64,000 nt of DNA from Ectobius pallidus (GCA_964059195.1 CAXKWD010000003.1:196936174-197000173); one strand, 5' to 3'. Positions 11,683 through 24,079 are shown, counted from the stretch's first letter. Notes: generated from the letters alone by a model not told the origin. Made by a program: numbers and translations.

Positions 11683-12373
11683 TGTGTTGCCACTATTAAA
11701 ATTCCAACCGTCTTTATTACCATATTTATAAGGCTACGAAGTTGACTTAAAAATATTAGTTTGAAAAAAAAAAGACAACTTTTTTTACCTACATACCAAA
11801 AAAAGAGAGAGAGAAAAAAAAAAAAAGCCACTCCCAGGAATTGAAAGAGGAAGTGTCCACTTCATTAAAGACTATTGTCTGCCTGATCCATGAAACCAAA
11901 GATGGAGCTGATAAATTCATAATAGTTACTCAGATAATCCAGGCTACCAGAATGGTTTTTCAGAGGATTTCGGTATTCACCCATCATTTTTCCGTTAGAA
12001 AGCAAAATTTGTCCATTTAATACATTTTTGGCTTATAAAATTAAAGAAAAGAGATTTTTTTTTTATAAAACCTCACAGTGGAAATTCACCTTAGGAAGCC
12101 TATAATGTGATTATGGGTGATTTGACGTGGAAGAAGAATAGTTAAGAGCATGCCTCTTGAGACAGTCTGCACTCTTGTCAGCCATCCTGCCTGCGTGCCA
12201 TCAGCTGCGTCAATTCACCCACCCGTTTGGGGGATATGATGTATTGTTATATACTCTCAGTTTCAATTCATTTCTTAAGTTTTTGTACAATGTGCGTCAT
12301 GTCACCCATGTTTACCTTGAGACAAATGGTCCCTTCTTATATAGGCATACTAAGACTGAACCCGACCGGACTT
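11683..12373. other. Non-coding, nothing recognised
   Basis: AT-rich with poly-purine runs near 11765-11825; no gene or matched repeat. Confidence 0.45.
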
Positions 12374-13161
12374 GTTGCTTAAAAGGCCCGGCGTCGCCCT
12401 GGGTTTTTATTTTGTAATTGGAAATTAACTTATGAAGGACTTTCAATTTTGAATTCTAGGTCCTAATATAGGTATTTATAATTTGAAATAGGAAGAACGA
12501 CTTATCACACTCAAACTATTCCCACAGAAAACGCTTGATATAGTTTTTTTTTATGGCTCATAGAGGATGTATAATTTTGCATCCCATCGCTTGTACACAG
12601 CAAGCCTGGTAAGGGTTCAAATTAGACGAAACAGAAATTCCTGTAACATAAAATTGTAATATCGAGGCGGAAAATTTTATTTCTCACTCTCATGTTACCA
12701 TAAAACTGTCTCTCTCCAAAAACCTGCGATATAATAATATACACATTACCATACCTCTTTTGTTCTCTCTATGTCCAGGATAGAGAAAGTTATGTGACTG
12801 CATTATTTTCGTGGATTTCATTTTGTAATATTTATTTATAACATGAATTATATTAATAACTTCTCTTATTTGTCAAACTTGCATTTCATTTTTTTTCCAA
12901 ACCCATCTGATACCACTCTGGCAACAATATGTTCTGTGATTTTGATTTGATAATTCTGTGTAAAAAGGGATTAAGTACACTCAAAAACATTTGATTTTTG
13001 GCATTTAAAATCAAGATTTTTCAAAATCCTTTCTTAGTGAGCACCTACATTACGAAACGAAGGTACTGTCAAAATTCCAAGTCTCTACCTGTTATAGTTT
13101 AGGCTCTACGTTGATTCCTGTCAGTCAGTCAGTCAGTCAGGACAAAGCCTTCATATAGAGA
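12374..13161 (-). mobile_element. Non-autonomous Helitron (family 1), minus copy
   Basis: On the minus strand it begins TCTCTATATGAAGGC, then a (TGAC)n run, and ends with the CCAGGGCGACGCCGGGCC hairpin and TTTTAAGC. The terminal CTAG has decayed to CAAC. It aligns over its length with 15986-16832. Confidence 0.7.
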
Positions 13162-13671
13162 TAGCAAAGGTTTTGCAGCATGCTGTTCATTTGTTGATCC
13201 AGCAAACACTTAGGTACTACTTAACCAAAGAAGTAAAGTTTTCTTTAATTGAAAATCAGTAACTACTGTTAATGATAAGCAGGCCCGGATTTTGATTACC
13301 TACAACTTCTTAAAATATGAGCTATGAAATGGCTAAAATATACAGAAAAATCACTCGGAAGCTAAGAAAAATGATCCAAAAACTTTTATTCATCAGATTT
13401 ATGTCTATTCTACATTTATGTTGTTGGCGGAAGTATAGGCTAATAATTAATTGTTATTTACATTAGGTTAAATGCAAACAGCAAACACCGTCTTTCTGTA
13501 TCCAAATTAAAATCATAACATGATTTATTTATTTATTTATTTATGCTTATTTAGAGTTCCGATAATATTCAATGTAATTAAATGCAGAAAATGTCTATAT
13601 AATGGAAGAAGCATCACAACATGAGAAAAACATGAGTAAAAATAAGTACATTTAAAGAAATACATAAAAGT
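13162..13671. other. Non-coding, nothing recognised
   Basis: AT-rich; an (ATTT)n microsatellite at about 13520-13542. No gene. Confidence 0.45.
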
Positions 13672-13940
13672 GTGAAATGAGGGGAAAAGACCATAAAATG
13701 CTCAATGACCAAATAAATACAAATTTGACCTAAAAATAAAAAAAATAGGGGAAATGACAAAAATGACCCTATACATCTAGGAGTCATGAACAGAATATCT
13801 TTACATAATATTGTGAAATGAGGGGGAAAGACCATAAAATGCTCAATGACCAAATAAATACAAATATGACTTAAAAAAATAGGGAAAATGACAAAAATAA
13901 CCCTATAAATCTAGGAGTCATGATCAGAATATCTTTACTA
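13672..13940. repeat. Tandem duplication, two ~141-bp units
   Basis: Units start at 13672 and 13813 with GTGAAATGAGGGG and share AAAGACCATAAAATGCTC and TAGGAGTCATGA. They differ at only a handful of positions. The A-rich strand contains many ATGAC words like those in the nearby hAT MITE interiors, so this may be an internally duplicated fragment of such an element. Confidence 0.65.
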
Positions 13941-14138
13941 CTGATGTACCAGTTAAAAGATATGCCATCAAAATTCATGCTCTGCTGTTAAGTAATAACT
14001 TTCAGTTACAATTAAGCAGTTATAAGTGTGAATTTTATCCATCTGACCCATTGTGTTTTTCATTTAATTTGTTCAGACTCAGCTTGTATCCGAAGGAATG
14101 TGACTCGAAACCATTCAACGTTTTCTTAACCTCATTAA

Positions 14139-14757
14139 TAGGGTTCGGATGTTTGGGACCTAAAAATGTGGAAAATATGACAGCAAATATGCCCTTAAAA
14201 ATTACCAAATATGACTAATCAATCTTAAATATCACCTAATAAAAGAGTTATTTTCTAAAAATAAATGCCCCTATTTAAAACGTTTAATGACACTAAATTA
14301 TAACATCACGTGAATTCAATCAGATAATCATTTTTTGACAATTTTACAGGTGATTTACAGTTTTACTTGTTTTAAATAAATTTCTCCTCCTTGCTCGCTT
14401 CATCAGCTCTAAATAATATTTTGTGGACCATGTGTATCCCTTTATTTGAAATTAAGTTACCTATTAATTGGGCATAAACATTAAATTAATTAAATAAATT
14501 TGGAATTTAACTCGATAATTTAGTGTATTTAGACCATTATAAAGTTATAATTGTGCTTCTACACCAAAGTTATAACTGAAATATGACGTTAAATTACAAA
14601 TATGACCAAGATCATAAAAATGACCTAAATATGACTTTATATGCAAAATAAAAACTGTCCGATTAGGGCAATAACCGTGCATTTCACGTTTAATTTGTGT
14701 TTGCGGCGGGAATGGAGGTCAGGATAAAAATATGAAATGTCAAACATCCGAACCCTA
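14139..14757. mobile_element. hAT-type MITE with perfect 8-bp TSD
   Basis: TIRs TAGGGTTCGGATGTTTG ... CAAACATCCGAACCCTA are flanked on both sides by CTCATTAA (14131-14138 and 14758-14765). An 8-bp TSD is the hAT hallmark. The interior is AT-rich with scattered TATGAC words and no ORF. Confidence 0.85.
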
Positions 14758-14913
14758 CTCATTAAACATTACATGAATAAAATAGCGTTTTTCGTGTACA
14801 ATTTCTTTTAATAGCACTTTCACAAATTATCAGAAGAGTAACGCATTCACTGTAAGCTTAGCTTCGCAAGAGATTGAGACATCTGAATGCGTATTCCCGC
14901 AATAGGCTGTAGC

Positions 14914-15470
14914 CAGGGCCCGGATTCTAATGACATGTCATCTTTTTATTGATGCTGCATAGACATTTCCAACTTGTAGATAAATCTATTCATGGCTTCT
15001 AGATTATAAAAATGCATTTTTATTAGGTCATTTTTGTCATTTTATGCAATTTTATATTTTTAGGGCATTTATTTCAATTTTACGTCATTATTTTGTCATT
15101 TTCATGTCATTTACATTGAGTACATTAACTTGTTTTTGTAGTTTTTTCCGCATATTCGATATTTAAATAAATTACTATTCCAGTATAATGCAACATTTTT
15201 TTGTAGGATCTATTTTAAAAATTATTTTCTTACTTTTCTTCTCAAATGTTCCAATCAACAGCAGGGAAGAAAGTTTTTAGACCTACAACATCCTTTACAG
15301 TTTTTAAATTATGTACAAATTAGTCACTTTGTGTGTACAATAATTCTTTATAAATAAATTATCAGTTTTTAGGTCATTCTTTACAATTATTAAGTAATTT
15401 TCTTTAAAATTTAGGGTCATTTTATAGGTAATTTTTCAAACGATTTTAGGTCATTAGAATCCGGGCCCTG
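14914..15470. mobile_element. hAT-type MITE, CAGGGCCCGGATTC family
   Basis: TIRs CAGGGCCCGGATTCTAATGA / TCATTAGAATCCGGGCCCTG. The 8-bp flanks GCTGTAGC and GCTATAAC agree at 6 of 8, an aged TSD. Same family as 54080-54771. The interior carries many AGGTCAT/TTTTGTCATTTT words and no protein. Confidence 0.75.
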
Positions 15471-15985
15471 GCTATAACTACCCGTAATATCGGATCAATA
15501 AGCGAGAAGATCGCAGGATATAAACTTTTAGAAAAGTAATTTCGTATTATACCATTACATGTTTAAGCTTATATGCTACAAGTACGTGCATTAAATAACA
15601 CAATTTCTAGGAGACGTTTCACAGCTTGATTGCCAACGTAGGTTTTCGATTTCAGTGTAGTACGATTCAATTTCATCCACCCTGTCCATACTGAGAACAC
15701 TACTGAAACCTGGCGGAACGTGATCAAGTTACGATTTTAACAAACAAGAGAAGAGCGACAAGCGAGAAGCGGCACCTGCTGCTGCGGCTACCCACACTAC
15801 GCCGTCCATAATTAATTATGTGCCTTGTAGGCGCTAGTGGTCAGATGTATACCCTTTCAAACAAATCCTCATCTGTCAGACTAACAATTATTGACAAGTA
15901 GCCCTCAACCTGTCTTATCGTCACAACAAATCACGCAATGATTTGAACAATTGCTTTATTTTAACGGCGATTTTGTTATACAACA
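15471..15985. other. Non-coding, nothing recognised
   Basis: Mixed composition, no coding signal, no matched repeat. Confidence 0.45.
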
Positions 15986-16832
15986 CTAGCTTAAAAGGCC
16001 CGCCGTTGCCCGGGTTTTTTTATTTTGTAATTGAAATTATCTTATGAAGGACTTTCGATTTTCAAATTATAGGTCATTGTATAGGTATTTAGAATTTGAA
16101 ATAGGAAGAACGATTTATCACACTCAAACTATTCCCTCAGAAAACGCTTGGTATAGCTTTTTATGGCTCATAGAGAAGTAGAATTTTGCATCCCATCGCA
16201 TGTACAGTACACAGTAAGCCTGGTAGGGGTTCGAAACAGAAATTCCGGTGACATAAAATTGTATTGTCGTGGAATATTTTATTTCTCACTCTCATCTTAC
16301 CATAAAACCGTTTTGGGGATGAAATTAAACAGAAATGCAATACCACTTTCATACTTTTCTCTCCAAAAACCTGCGATATAGGCTAATAATATACATATTA
16401 CCATACCTTGTTTCATTTTCTCTATATCCAGGGTAGAGAAAGTTGTGTGACTGCACTATTTTCGTGGATTTCATTCTTTAATATTTATTTATAACATAAA
16501 TTACATTGATATCTTCTCTAATTTCTCAAATTCTAGTTTCATTTATTTCCAAACCCACCTGATACCCAAAGGCATGTTGTCATGTGAACTGTGATTTGGA
16601 TTTGAAGATTCTGTGTAAAAAAAGGATTAAGCATTCTCAAAAACATTTGATTTTTGGCATTTAAAATAAAATTTTGCAAAATCCTTTCTTAGTGAGCACT
16701 TACATTATGAAACGAAGGTACTGTCAAAATTCCAAGTCCCTTTATAGTTTAGGCTCTAAGTTGATTCTTCGTCAGTTAGTCATTCATTCAGTCAGTCAGG
16801 ACAAAGCCTCTTATATAATTTATATATATAGA
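15986..16832 (-). mobile_element. Non-autonomous Helitron (family 1), minus copy
   Basis: Minus-strand 5' end TCTATATATATAAATT; the 3' end has hairpin CCCGGGCAACGGCGGG, then CCTTTTAAG and CTAG followed by T. Ends are intact by the Helitron rule. The interior matches 12374-13161 and, more loosely, 6598-7584. No Rep/helicase. Confidence 0.75.
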
Positions 16833-16912
16833 CATTATGGAACGAACCTTGTGCAGATTAATCTTGGCACCCATATAATAAGTATTTTCATAATTTTCAT
16901 AGTTTTATCATA

Positions 16913-17530
16913 GGTAATCCCACGAGAGTTGACGAGTTTATCGATAGATTCGCGACTGCGCAACAGGAGCTAATTTATCTGATGCAACTCGTCAACTCGA
17001 GTTGGATTTATTAAGAGTATTCCATGAATAATGTGTAACGGATTATATAAATAATAATTACTTTCGTGCTTTGTTGTATAAAAACAAAACTAACAATTGT
17101 GAGATCACAGCATACTGTCAATCAATCATCCATGAATCGATTCGAGCTACCTTGGTGTAATGAGTGCTACCAATGGTGCATATAAAATATAGTTAACTTC
17201 ATTCAGGTAAGCTAACAGCAGAACATAATAAAAGCACACGAACTGTCTTGCACCGAATCGAAATTGTGTTCTTAATCAATCTACATTTCTATTATTTCAA
17301 TTTCCCAACGAGTTACGTTGTATAAAATAATGTTTTCGTGCCGCTAAGTGGCAACATCTGACTATTAATCACTGAACACTGATACTGTCGTCTCCAGTAA
17401 CGAACAGACTATTTTATCACTATAAAATAACCTCCTCGCGATTCCTACAAGAATATTGTAAGATAAACGGCCGTGATTGGTCTATATCCGAGGAATTGCT
17501 AAACGTTATTCGTCAATATCAAACACTCGG
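16913..17530 (-). repeat. ~620-bp dispersed repeat, copy 2
   Basis: Reverse complement of 5733-6358, roughly 85-90% by eye, including the GAGTTGACGAGTTT hairpin and the GGTCTATATCCGAGGAATTG end. On the minus strand it lies 80 bp upstream of the Helitron at 15986-16832, the same order as copy 1. Confidence 0.6.
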
Positions 17531-17769
17531 CGTATGAGTTGAATAGTCGTACTTACAAGTTTGATCATCTCCCCGCGGCCCACTTTTTACTGTCGATGTT
17601 TGCAGTCTGGTCAGTTTTAATCTCATTCCTTAATCTCGCTACTCAGTACATTTTTTATTCTTTCCGTTTTTGTCTGTGAGGTCGCCACCCTCGCTTCTCG
17701 AAGGGACGTGTTTTCCTCGTGATGATTATATCATCAGTTAGTCTTGAGATTCCGTGATTGATAATAGGC

Positions 17770-18458
17770 TACGAGGCGCGTCTATAAAGTAAGTGTCCCT
17801 AGTGCCGTTTACACAAACAAAACAAAAATTTCATGGAAATATTTATTGCAACAGGTATAGCAAGTGTTCAGCTATTTTTAAAAATATTCGCCACAGGAAT
17901 TGAGACGTTTGTCATACCGTGGTAAAAACTATATAACACTAGTGTCGTAGAAGTCTCCCGCCTGGGAATTGACCCACTGTGTGCCATCCAACTCCGCATC
18001 TCTGTCATTCTCTGTTATTTATTGAGGTGTAGGAAAAGATGGAAATCACTGGAAGCGATGTCCGGGCAGTAGTGTGGATGTTGAAACATATCCTAGCCGA
18101 ACTTTTGCAGGAGATTCGCAGGGAGGTGTTAAAGTCTCCACCCTATAGCTCGGACCGCGCACCCAGAGATTTCATCTTTCCTACCCCTCAAGAAATGGCA
18201 GTGAATGACAGAATTATGTAGATTGACAGTGAAACGGAGAAGGTTATCACACAACGGTTCAAATCCCAGGTGGCACACTTCTATGGCACATATATTCAAA
18301 AGTTGGTCCCACGTTATGACATGTCTCAATTACGGTGGCGAATATGTTAAAAAATAGCTGAACACTTGCTGTATCTGTTGCAATAAATATTTCCATGAAA
18401 TTGAGTTCTGTTTCTGTAGACGATCCCAGGGAAGCTTACTTTGTTTACGCGCCTCGTA
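17770..18458 (+). mobile_element. mariner deletion derivative
   Basis: Ends are TACGAGGCGCGTCTATAAAG and, on the other strand, TACGAGGCGCGTAAACAAAG, typical mariner TIRs including the TA target. At 689 bp it is about half of the usual 1.3 kb. It keeps part of the transposase: PPYSSDRAPRDF near 18139 corresponds to the PYSPDLAPxDF block around the third catalytic aspartate. After frameshifts the C-terminal CLNYGGEYVKK and its stop appear near 18328-18357. A second 3' fragment of the same family is at 29388-29585. Confidence 0.85.
18039..18357 (+). pseudogene. mariner transposase remnant
   Basis: The remnant covers the region around the last catalytic aspartate of a DD34D transposase (SSDRAPRDF where SPDLAPxDF is usual; the aspartate of the S-D pair is kept). 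It is followed by a frame change, a degenerate linker with QKLVPRYDM in one frame and CLNYGGEYVKK-stop in another. The N-terminal helix-turn-helix domains and first two catalytic aspartates are missing through internal deletion. Not functional; it can only be moved in trans. Confidence 0.75.
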
Positions 18459-18477
18459 CTTACTGTGGTGAGATCTA

Positions 18478-20011
18478 TACTAGTGTCCAAAATTAAAGCA
18501 ACAAACTGATGTATCTCTTTCCTCTGTCTACTACACGAGATATTAATATAAAATGTAAAGCTATGTCCGTACAGTCGTGTTCTGAAATGAATATGGCATT
18601 TCTGTTATCTTACAAACATGCAAACGATGACGTCAGTGCACCAATCAAAAGGGCAGTGCACTTATCAAAAGGGGCAATGCAGCATAGTGTTTGTTGCTTA
18701 GTCCAATATCAGCGTTTGCGTATAAACATTTACTGCAGGTACAGAATGGCACAGATAAGACACCTAGAAGATTCTCTTCGGTGGAGGGCCATAGGAAGAA
18801 TGGAAGCAGGACAGTCTCAAGCTCATGTGGCCAGATGGCTTTATGTGAATCGTTCTGTTGTTTCTCCTATGTGGCAATAGCTTGTAGAGTCCGAAAATGT
18901 ATCCCGAAGACCAGGGCAAGGGTGACCAAGAGTGACATCAGAAAGAGAGAACCGTTATTTGGCTGTAAGGGCACGACGGTACCTCCTTAGTACTGCACGA
19001 CAACTGGCATCTGACCTCACAGCATCCACTGGAACAATTGTATCGAGGCAAACAGTGTACAGAAGGCTTCGGCAGAGAGGCCTTTATTATCGGAGACCTG
19101 CTATATGTGTACCCCTGACGCGTATTCACAGAAGAGTACGTCTAGAGTGTAGTCATCAACATTCCAACTGGACGGTCGAATAGTGGGCCAATGTTCTCTC
19201 CACTGATGTGTCCAGATTTTGTCTGGAAAATGATTCTCGACGGATTCGCATCTGGAGAGAACCTGGAACACGATTTCGGGACGCAAACATTGTGCAAAGA
19301 GACCGATATGGAGGTGTATCAATAATGGTGTGGGCAGAAATTCTGTTGACTACCCCAACACCTCTTCATGAAGTTGTACGGGTAAATCGCCAAGGTTTAA
19401 CTGCTGTCAGGTATCGTGACGAGATCATGGCACCTCACTTGCGGTTGCTTCGAGGTGCTGTGGGCCCAGACTTCGTACTGATGGATGATAATGCTCGTCT
19501 TCATAGAGGACAGGCGGTGAATGTTTTACTGGAAACTGAAGATATTGCACTCATGGATTGGCCTGCTCGTCCTCCCGATTTGAATCCTATAGAACATGTC
19601 TGGGATGCACTAGGGAGACGACTTGCTTCACGTGAACATCCACCAACCACTCTCCAGGCCTTGCGAGCTGCTCTGCAGGAAGAATGGGCGTTATTGCCTC
19701 AAAATGAAATTGATGAAATGGTTCACAGCATGACACGCCGTTCTGAGGCCTGTATTGCTGCCAGAGGTGGTTACACCCCATACTGAGCACATTAACGCGT
19801 TTTTCTGGATGTGTGTGAAAGTCATTACGTGTGCAAAAAAAGAAAATAGAGCGTATTGTTTTACTGGTATGCACAAATGTTGCAATAGTTTACTTTCTTT
19901 ATTCCTCATATTGTTTATAAGTTAGTGTCACCTGCTTTTACTGTTTTGGAGCAAAATAAATCACCAAAGATGAAATTTCGGTTTGTTGCTTTTATTTTGG
20001 ACACTAGTGTA
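18478..20011 (+). mobile_element. Tc1-family transposon with complete TIRs
   Basis: A TA target lies on both sides. The left end CTAGTGTCCAAAATTAAAGC matches the right end, read in reverse, CACTAGTGTCCAAAATAAAAGC. Size 1.53 kb is full length for Tc1. It carries one near-complete transposase frame. It lies 20 bp right of the mariner element. Confidence 0.9.
18746..19786 (+). pseudogene. Tc1-like transposase (DD34E), two in-frame stops
   Basis: 346 codons in a single frame, the usual Tc1 transposase length, start in AGAATGG. The N-terminal paired-like helix-turn-helix covers about residues 1-110 (SLRWRAIGRMEAGQS, then NVSRRPGQGRPR with the GRPR hook). Catalytic residues: first D in STDVSRFCL, second D in VLMDDNARLH, E in DLNPIEHVW; exactly 34 residues separate the last two, giving DD34E. 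Two TAG stops at 18878-18880 and 19181-19183 break the frame and no frameshift is seen. The second stop sits where relatives usually have glutamine (TVEQW), one base change away. The protein would be cut before the catalytic core, so this copy is inactive but young. Confidence 0.9.
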
Positions 20012-20878
20012 TTTGTGCCTCCCGTTCCAGTTCCTCTGCAGGTATATGGTTCTTTTAATGTATCAAAAAGAAAGAATTAGCATGTAAACGTAATACGTAT
20101 AGACCAGAGGGCACAAATTTTGAACATATAAGTTAAGATAGTTGAGTTAAATACCGTACTGAAATCCTTCTATCCATTTGGATATTCTGTTACTTGAATG
20201 TTCGTTGCGAGATTGAAATAGTGGGTTGATCTAAAACAGGGATGGGCATCTCGCCAATATTTGTGGAAGGGCGCACTTGATTGTGGTGTGGAAGCACAGT
20301 GCGCGCAGCATGAACCGGTTATTGTATGGGTGGGGGAATGAAGGGCAGATCAGTGCTGCACTGATAGTATACGTTCACATATATTTTGATGTGTGTTGAA
20401 GAGACTGTTGATAATATACGTATTCCTTGGAACTTACTTGTATCAGTAACAACCGATGATGCTCTATACATGATAGGATGTAATATAAGGTTTGTGCAAC
20501 TCCTTAGGAATAAATATCCTGCGCAGGCAATAGCCTCTGTGCATTGTATAATTCACCAGGAAAATGTATGCGCCAAACATACTAATCTACCTCATGTAAT
20601 GGATGTTGAAGTGAAGGTAACTAATAAAATTAGAACCATTGGACTAAAATACAGGCAATTTAAAGAGTTTCTCGCCGATCTTGAAGCCGAATATTCTGAC
20701 ATACCATACTATTTAGAGGTCCGTTGGCTGAGCAGAGGAAGGCTACTCAATCGCTTTTTTTAGTTGCTCGAAGAAATAGATATGTTCTTGGAAATGAATG
20801 GTTCGCCAGTAGCAGAGCGTAAGGATGACAAATGGCGAACTGATTTTGCGTTTCTAGATGATTTGACTGAGCATCTTA

Positions 20879-21298
20879 TGGCCGGTTTCTATAAACTCAT
20901 GAATTACCTATGGGTAAATTATCCAATGGACAGAATTTACACAAAAATAACACCACACAAACACAAATAATTTAAAGATAGCAATCACATACACTTGTGG
21001 CGAGTTTCTAGATAAATGTCCTCTGGGTAAATATGAAAATGACAGAAGAAATGTTCCTACAAACTCAGGCTAGATCTTTCCAAGGGTAAATCGTCGGGTT
21101 AATTTATCCTTTCATGGATGGCTGGATAAAATTTAACCTCTTTGCAGGATCAATAACAATGAGAATCAAAGCCTTCTGAATTAAATTAACTGTACAACTC
21201 CAAGGCCTTGCTCATTATATAATTGTGGTTGAAATGGGACTAATTTATCCATGGATAATTTACCCATAGGTAATTCACAAGTTTGTAGAAACCGGGCA
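20879..21298. mobile_element. PIF/Harbinger-like MITE, TTA TSD
   Basis: 420 bp with TIRs of about 46 bp: TGGCCGGTTTCTATAAACTC left, TGCCCGGTTTCTACAAACTT right (reversed), both continuing to ACCTATGGGTAAATTATCC. Flanked by TTA at 20876-20878 and 21299-21301. The 3-bp TWA duplication and G/C-rich start are typical of PIF/Harbinger MITEs. Inserted in the hAT transposase frame. Confidence 0.85.
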
Positions 21299-21809
21299 TT
21301 AATCACTTAAATGAGACCTTGCAAGGAAAAGACCAACTAATCACACAACTTTATGATTCAGTTTAAGTTTTCAAGTCAAAACTCACGTTATGGGATCGCC
21401 AGTTGTCAAATGGAAATGTATCTCATTTCCCTCACTTAATGACTATGGGAAATTCTGTGAAAAGTACTGATCTCGAAAAATACAAAACTGTTCTACGATC
21501 TTTACCCGAAGAGTTTGACTCCCGATTTGTTGAAGTTGCAGCCCTCGAAAGTGAGTTCCAGATCTTTGTGACTCCATTCAATGAGGTTGTGGATGATGTA
21601 CCTTTCCATTTCCAAATGGATATAATTGACCTTCAATGTGACAGAGAAATGCGAGTGAAGTACTGTAACAGGACAAGTTTAATGCAGTTCTATAGAAATT
21701 TTCCGCAGTCACGTTTCCCGAGACTGCACAAACTTGCAGCTCGACTGATGCCAATGTTTGGTTCCACATATGTGTGCAAGCAATTGTTCTCAAAGCTCAA
21801 GCAGACTAA

Positions 21810-22987
21810 GGGCCAGTTGTATAAACATGTAAACTGTAGTAATCATGCAAAATTAACTTTCCGTTACATTTAACTACCTTTTTTTGTTGTATAAACATTA
21901 ATCCAAGTTTATCTCATCCTAACCAATATTTTAATATAACTGGTTAATTTTTGCAAGTTGAAACATTAACTGATGATTTGGAAATTTTATATACATTTCA
22001 AACAGTGAAAAAGACACTAGAAATCCATTTTATAAGTACAGTGAGAACTATTATTATTTTCATATCATTTAGATTCAGTTTGCTTTCATTTTGTCTAATG
22101 ACATGAAAAATACAGACACCGGTACCTTGACTTTGTTGTTGGTTATGGTAGCCCCACATTACAAAATAGCAACATTTATTTCTAGATTTATGATTATTCT
22201 GATACCCCATTTGGTGATGCAATGAAAACCCATCATGCATCTCTTGAATGTCATAATCTTTTATTAGTACTGCATGACATGCTACCAAAATTTGGGCAGA
22301 ACAACTAGACAGAGGTTATGTCTCCTTCCCATTACAATCAAGTACAAAGCAAATTCATGATATGTTTATGATATTCAGGGTAGCCCTGAGGTCCTTTGCG
22401 AATTACTGTGATTGGAAGCTTACAAATAGTTACTGAGGACAAAGGAACAGCCAGCAGAACCATTCATAAATTGACAAGATAAAATTATACTTTAAGGCCT
22501 CGGTTTATTTGAATTCCAACTAAGGACAGAGTCTTAAGAAAACAATATTAGATATCTACAATATTCGTAATCTTCCAGACATTATAGGTACTGTAGGTTG
22601 CGTTTACACACCTAAACACCTCTATAGACAGGTTAAAGCAGTTTGAAGCAAAAATATACATGGCTTCAATGAAATGATTTAAAAAAAATAATAAAAAAAC
22701 TCATCTTTATTAAGCAATTGAAATAAATACCAAAGACATATGTGTAACATGATGCTTTGTCTTTAATTAAACAACTGAAAATCAAAGACCAAAGATATAA
22801 ACATAATACTCCTTGCAAATTTCCCTCAACTTTTGCACTGTTGCCAGATGTTTTATTATTTTCTCCAGTTATTTAAAACTGTGAGTTATACAATCTACAG
22901 TTATTTTTATACAACATAAGTAGCTAGTTATTTTCAAACTTTCAGTTAAAAACAACCATCAGTTTGTGAGTTTTATACAACTGGCCC
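21810..22987. mobile_element. PIF/Harbinger-like element, TAA TSD
   Basis: 1,178 bp bounded by GGGCCAGTTGTATAAA and its reverse complement, flanked by TAA at 21807-21809 and 22988-22990. It interrupts the dimerisation domain of the hAT transposase right after the KQTK codons. No transposase or Myb-like ORF is visible inside, so it is non-autonomous. Confidence 0.8.
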
Positions 22988-24001
22988 TAAGTCATGTTAC
23001 TGAAACCAGTTAACGGACTTAAATTTACGATCTGCAATTAGGATTAGTAGTAGCCAGTCAGTAACTGCCAACATAGATAATATCATGCGGAACAGAAGGT
23101 GTAAAAAATCAAAGAAACAACTTTGAAGCTTGCATTTGTCATGATTGTCCCAAAAATATGTACAACATTTTGATTCAGATATTGATACTAGGCCTAAAAC
23201 TAGACGAAATATGTAAGTTTGTTTTGTTTATTGATACGTTATTACGCGATCAGCAGTATTTTTGTTATTACTTAACGATATTTTGTCTGCAATATTTTCA
23301 TTTAGAATCCCTGTTTTAGTTTAGTGACTCAAATGCAGGCTGCAATTGTCACTAGTCCAACAATGAAACAGTAATAAAATTTGATTTTTTATTTGCAGGG
23401 TTATTGAGTATAAAATATGTTTATTGTTGCTCTTGAAATCATCATGTTTGTTTGTCAGAGAAATCGATTCATTGGATCATAGCTGCTGTAGTTTGATAAT
23501 GTCAAAGCAGGCGATAATAACACTGTTCTACAAGGGTCATTTTTCTTATATGAAAATATGTGTTTCTAAAGGATTTCCATATGGTACATTCAAATCTGAA
23601 AACAGAAATTCGCTATCAGGCACAGTTTTTAAGTTATACGAGAATATACGTCTCATTTCACTGACATTTTAAGTTTGTAATAAAGTTGGTGAACTTTGCT
23701 TAACAACAGTTGGCAACAGTTAATTTTGTCCTTCATTTATTTTCATTTTCAGATTGTGGCATTCCTGTTGCTAGTAAAATTTTATGTTAATTAGCAAGTC
23801 ATTGTTACAGGATTTAAAATTGAGTTTTATAGCGTTAAACTGGCATTATTTGGATGGTGGAGACATTCTTTATCATGTGAGTAAATATTCATTTTTGACC
23901 ATAACATTCAGACATCTGTGATATATAAAATATGTAAAACTTTACATATTTCTCTTTCACAGAAACCTCTTAAAGCATAGAAGTGAAATAGATTCTAACA
24001 C

Positions 24002-24035
<34 letters not shown>

Positions 24036-24079
24036 AGAGAGAGCGAGCGAGAGAGAGAGCGAGCGAGAGAGAGAGAGAC
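24002..24079. repeat. (GA)n microsatellite
   Basis: About 78 bp of GAGA with GAGC interruptions. An antisense open frame through it (Ser/Leu/Arg-rich) is an artefact of the repeat. Confidence 0.9.

Larger units (their letters stand above)
20386..23126 (+). pseudogene. hAT transposase (GTF2IRD2/Charlie8-type), interrupted
   Basis: Similar to the hAT transposase that gave rise to vertebrate GTF2IRD2. Blocks in order: SVTTDDALYMIGCN (around a catalytic D), ASVHCIIHQENVCAKH, HVMDVEVKVTNKIR, QFKEFLADLEAEYSD, VRWLSRGRLLNRFF, FAFLDDLTEHL; then, after the first insertion, NGNVSHFPHL; and the C-terminal dimerisation block FPRLHKLAARLMPMFGSTYV / KQLFSKLKQTK, interrupted again before QLTDLNLRSAIRI. In-frame stops are TAG 20761, TAA 21364 and TGA 23001. 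If the two insertions and one TSD copy of each are ignored, the frame stays continuous to 23126. The N-terminal ~250 residues (zinc finger part) are deleted. Non-functional. Confidence 0.85.

Noticed and set aside
20386..23126. Domesticated hAT gene (GTF2IRD2-like)
   Set aside because: Three stops, two insertions and loss of the N-terminus, inside intact hAT ends: a dead transposon, not a host gene.
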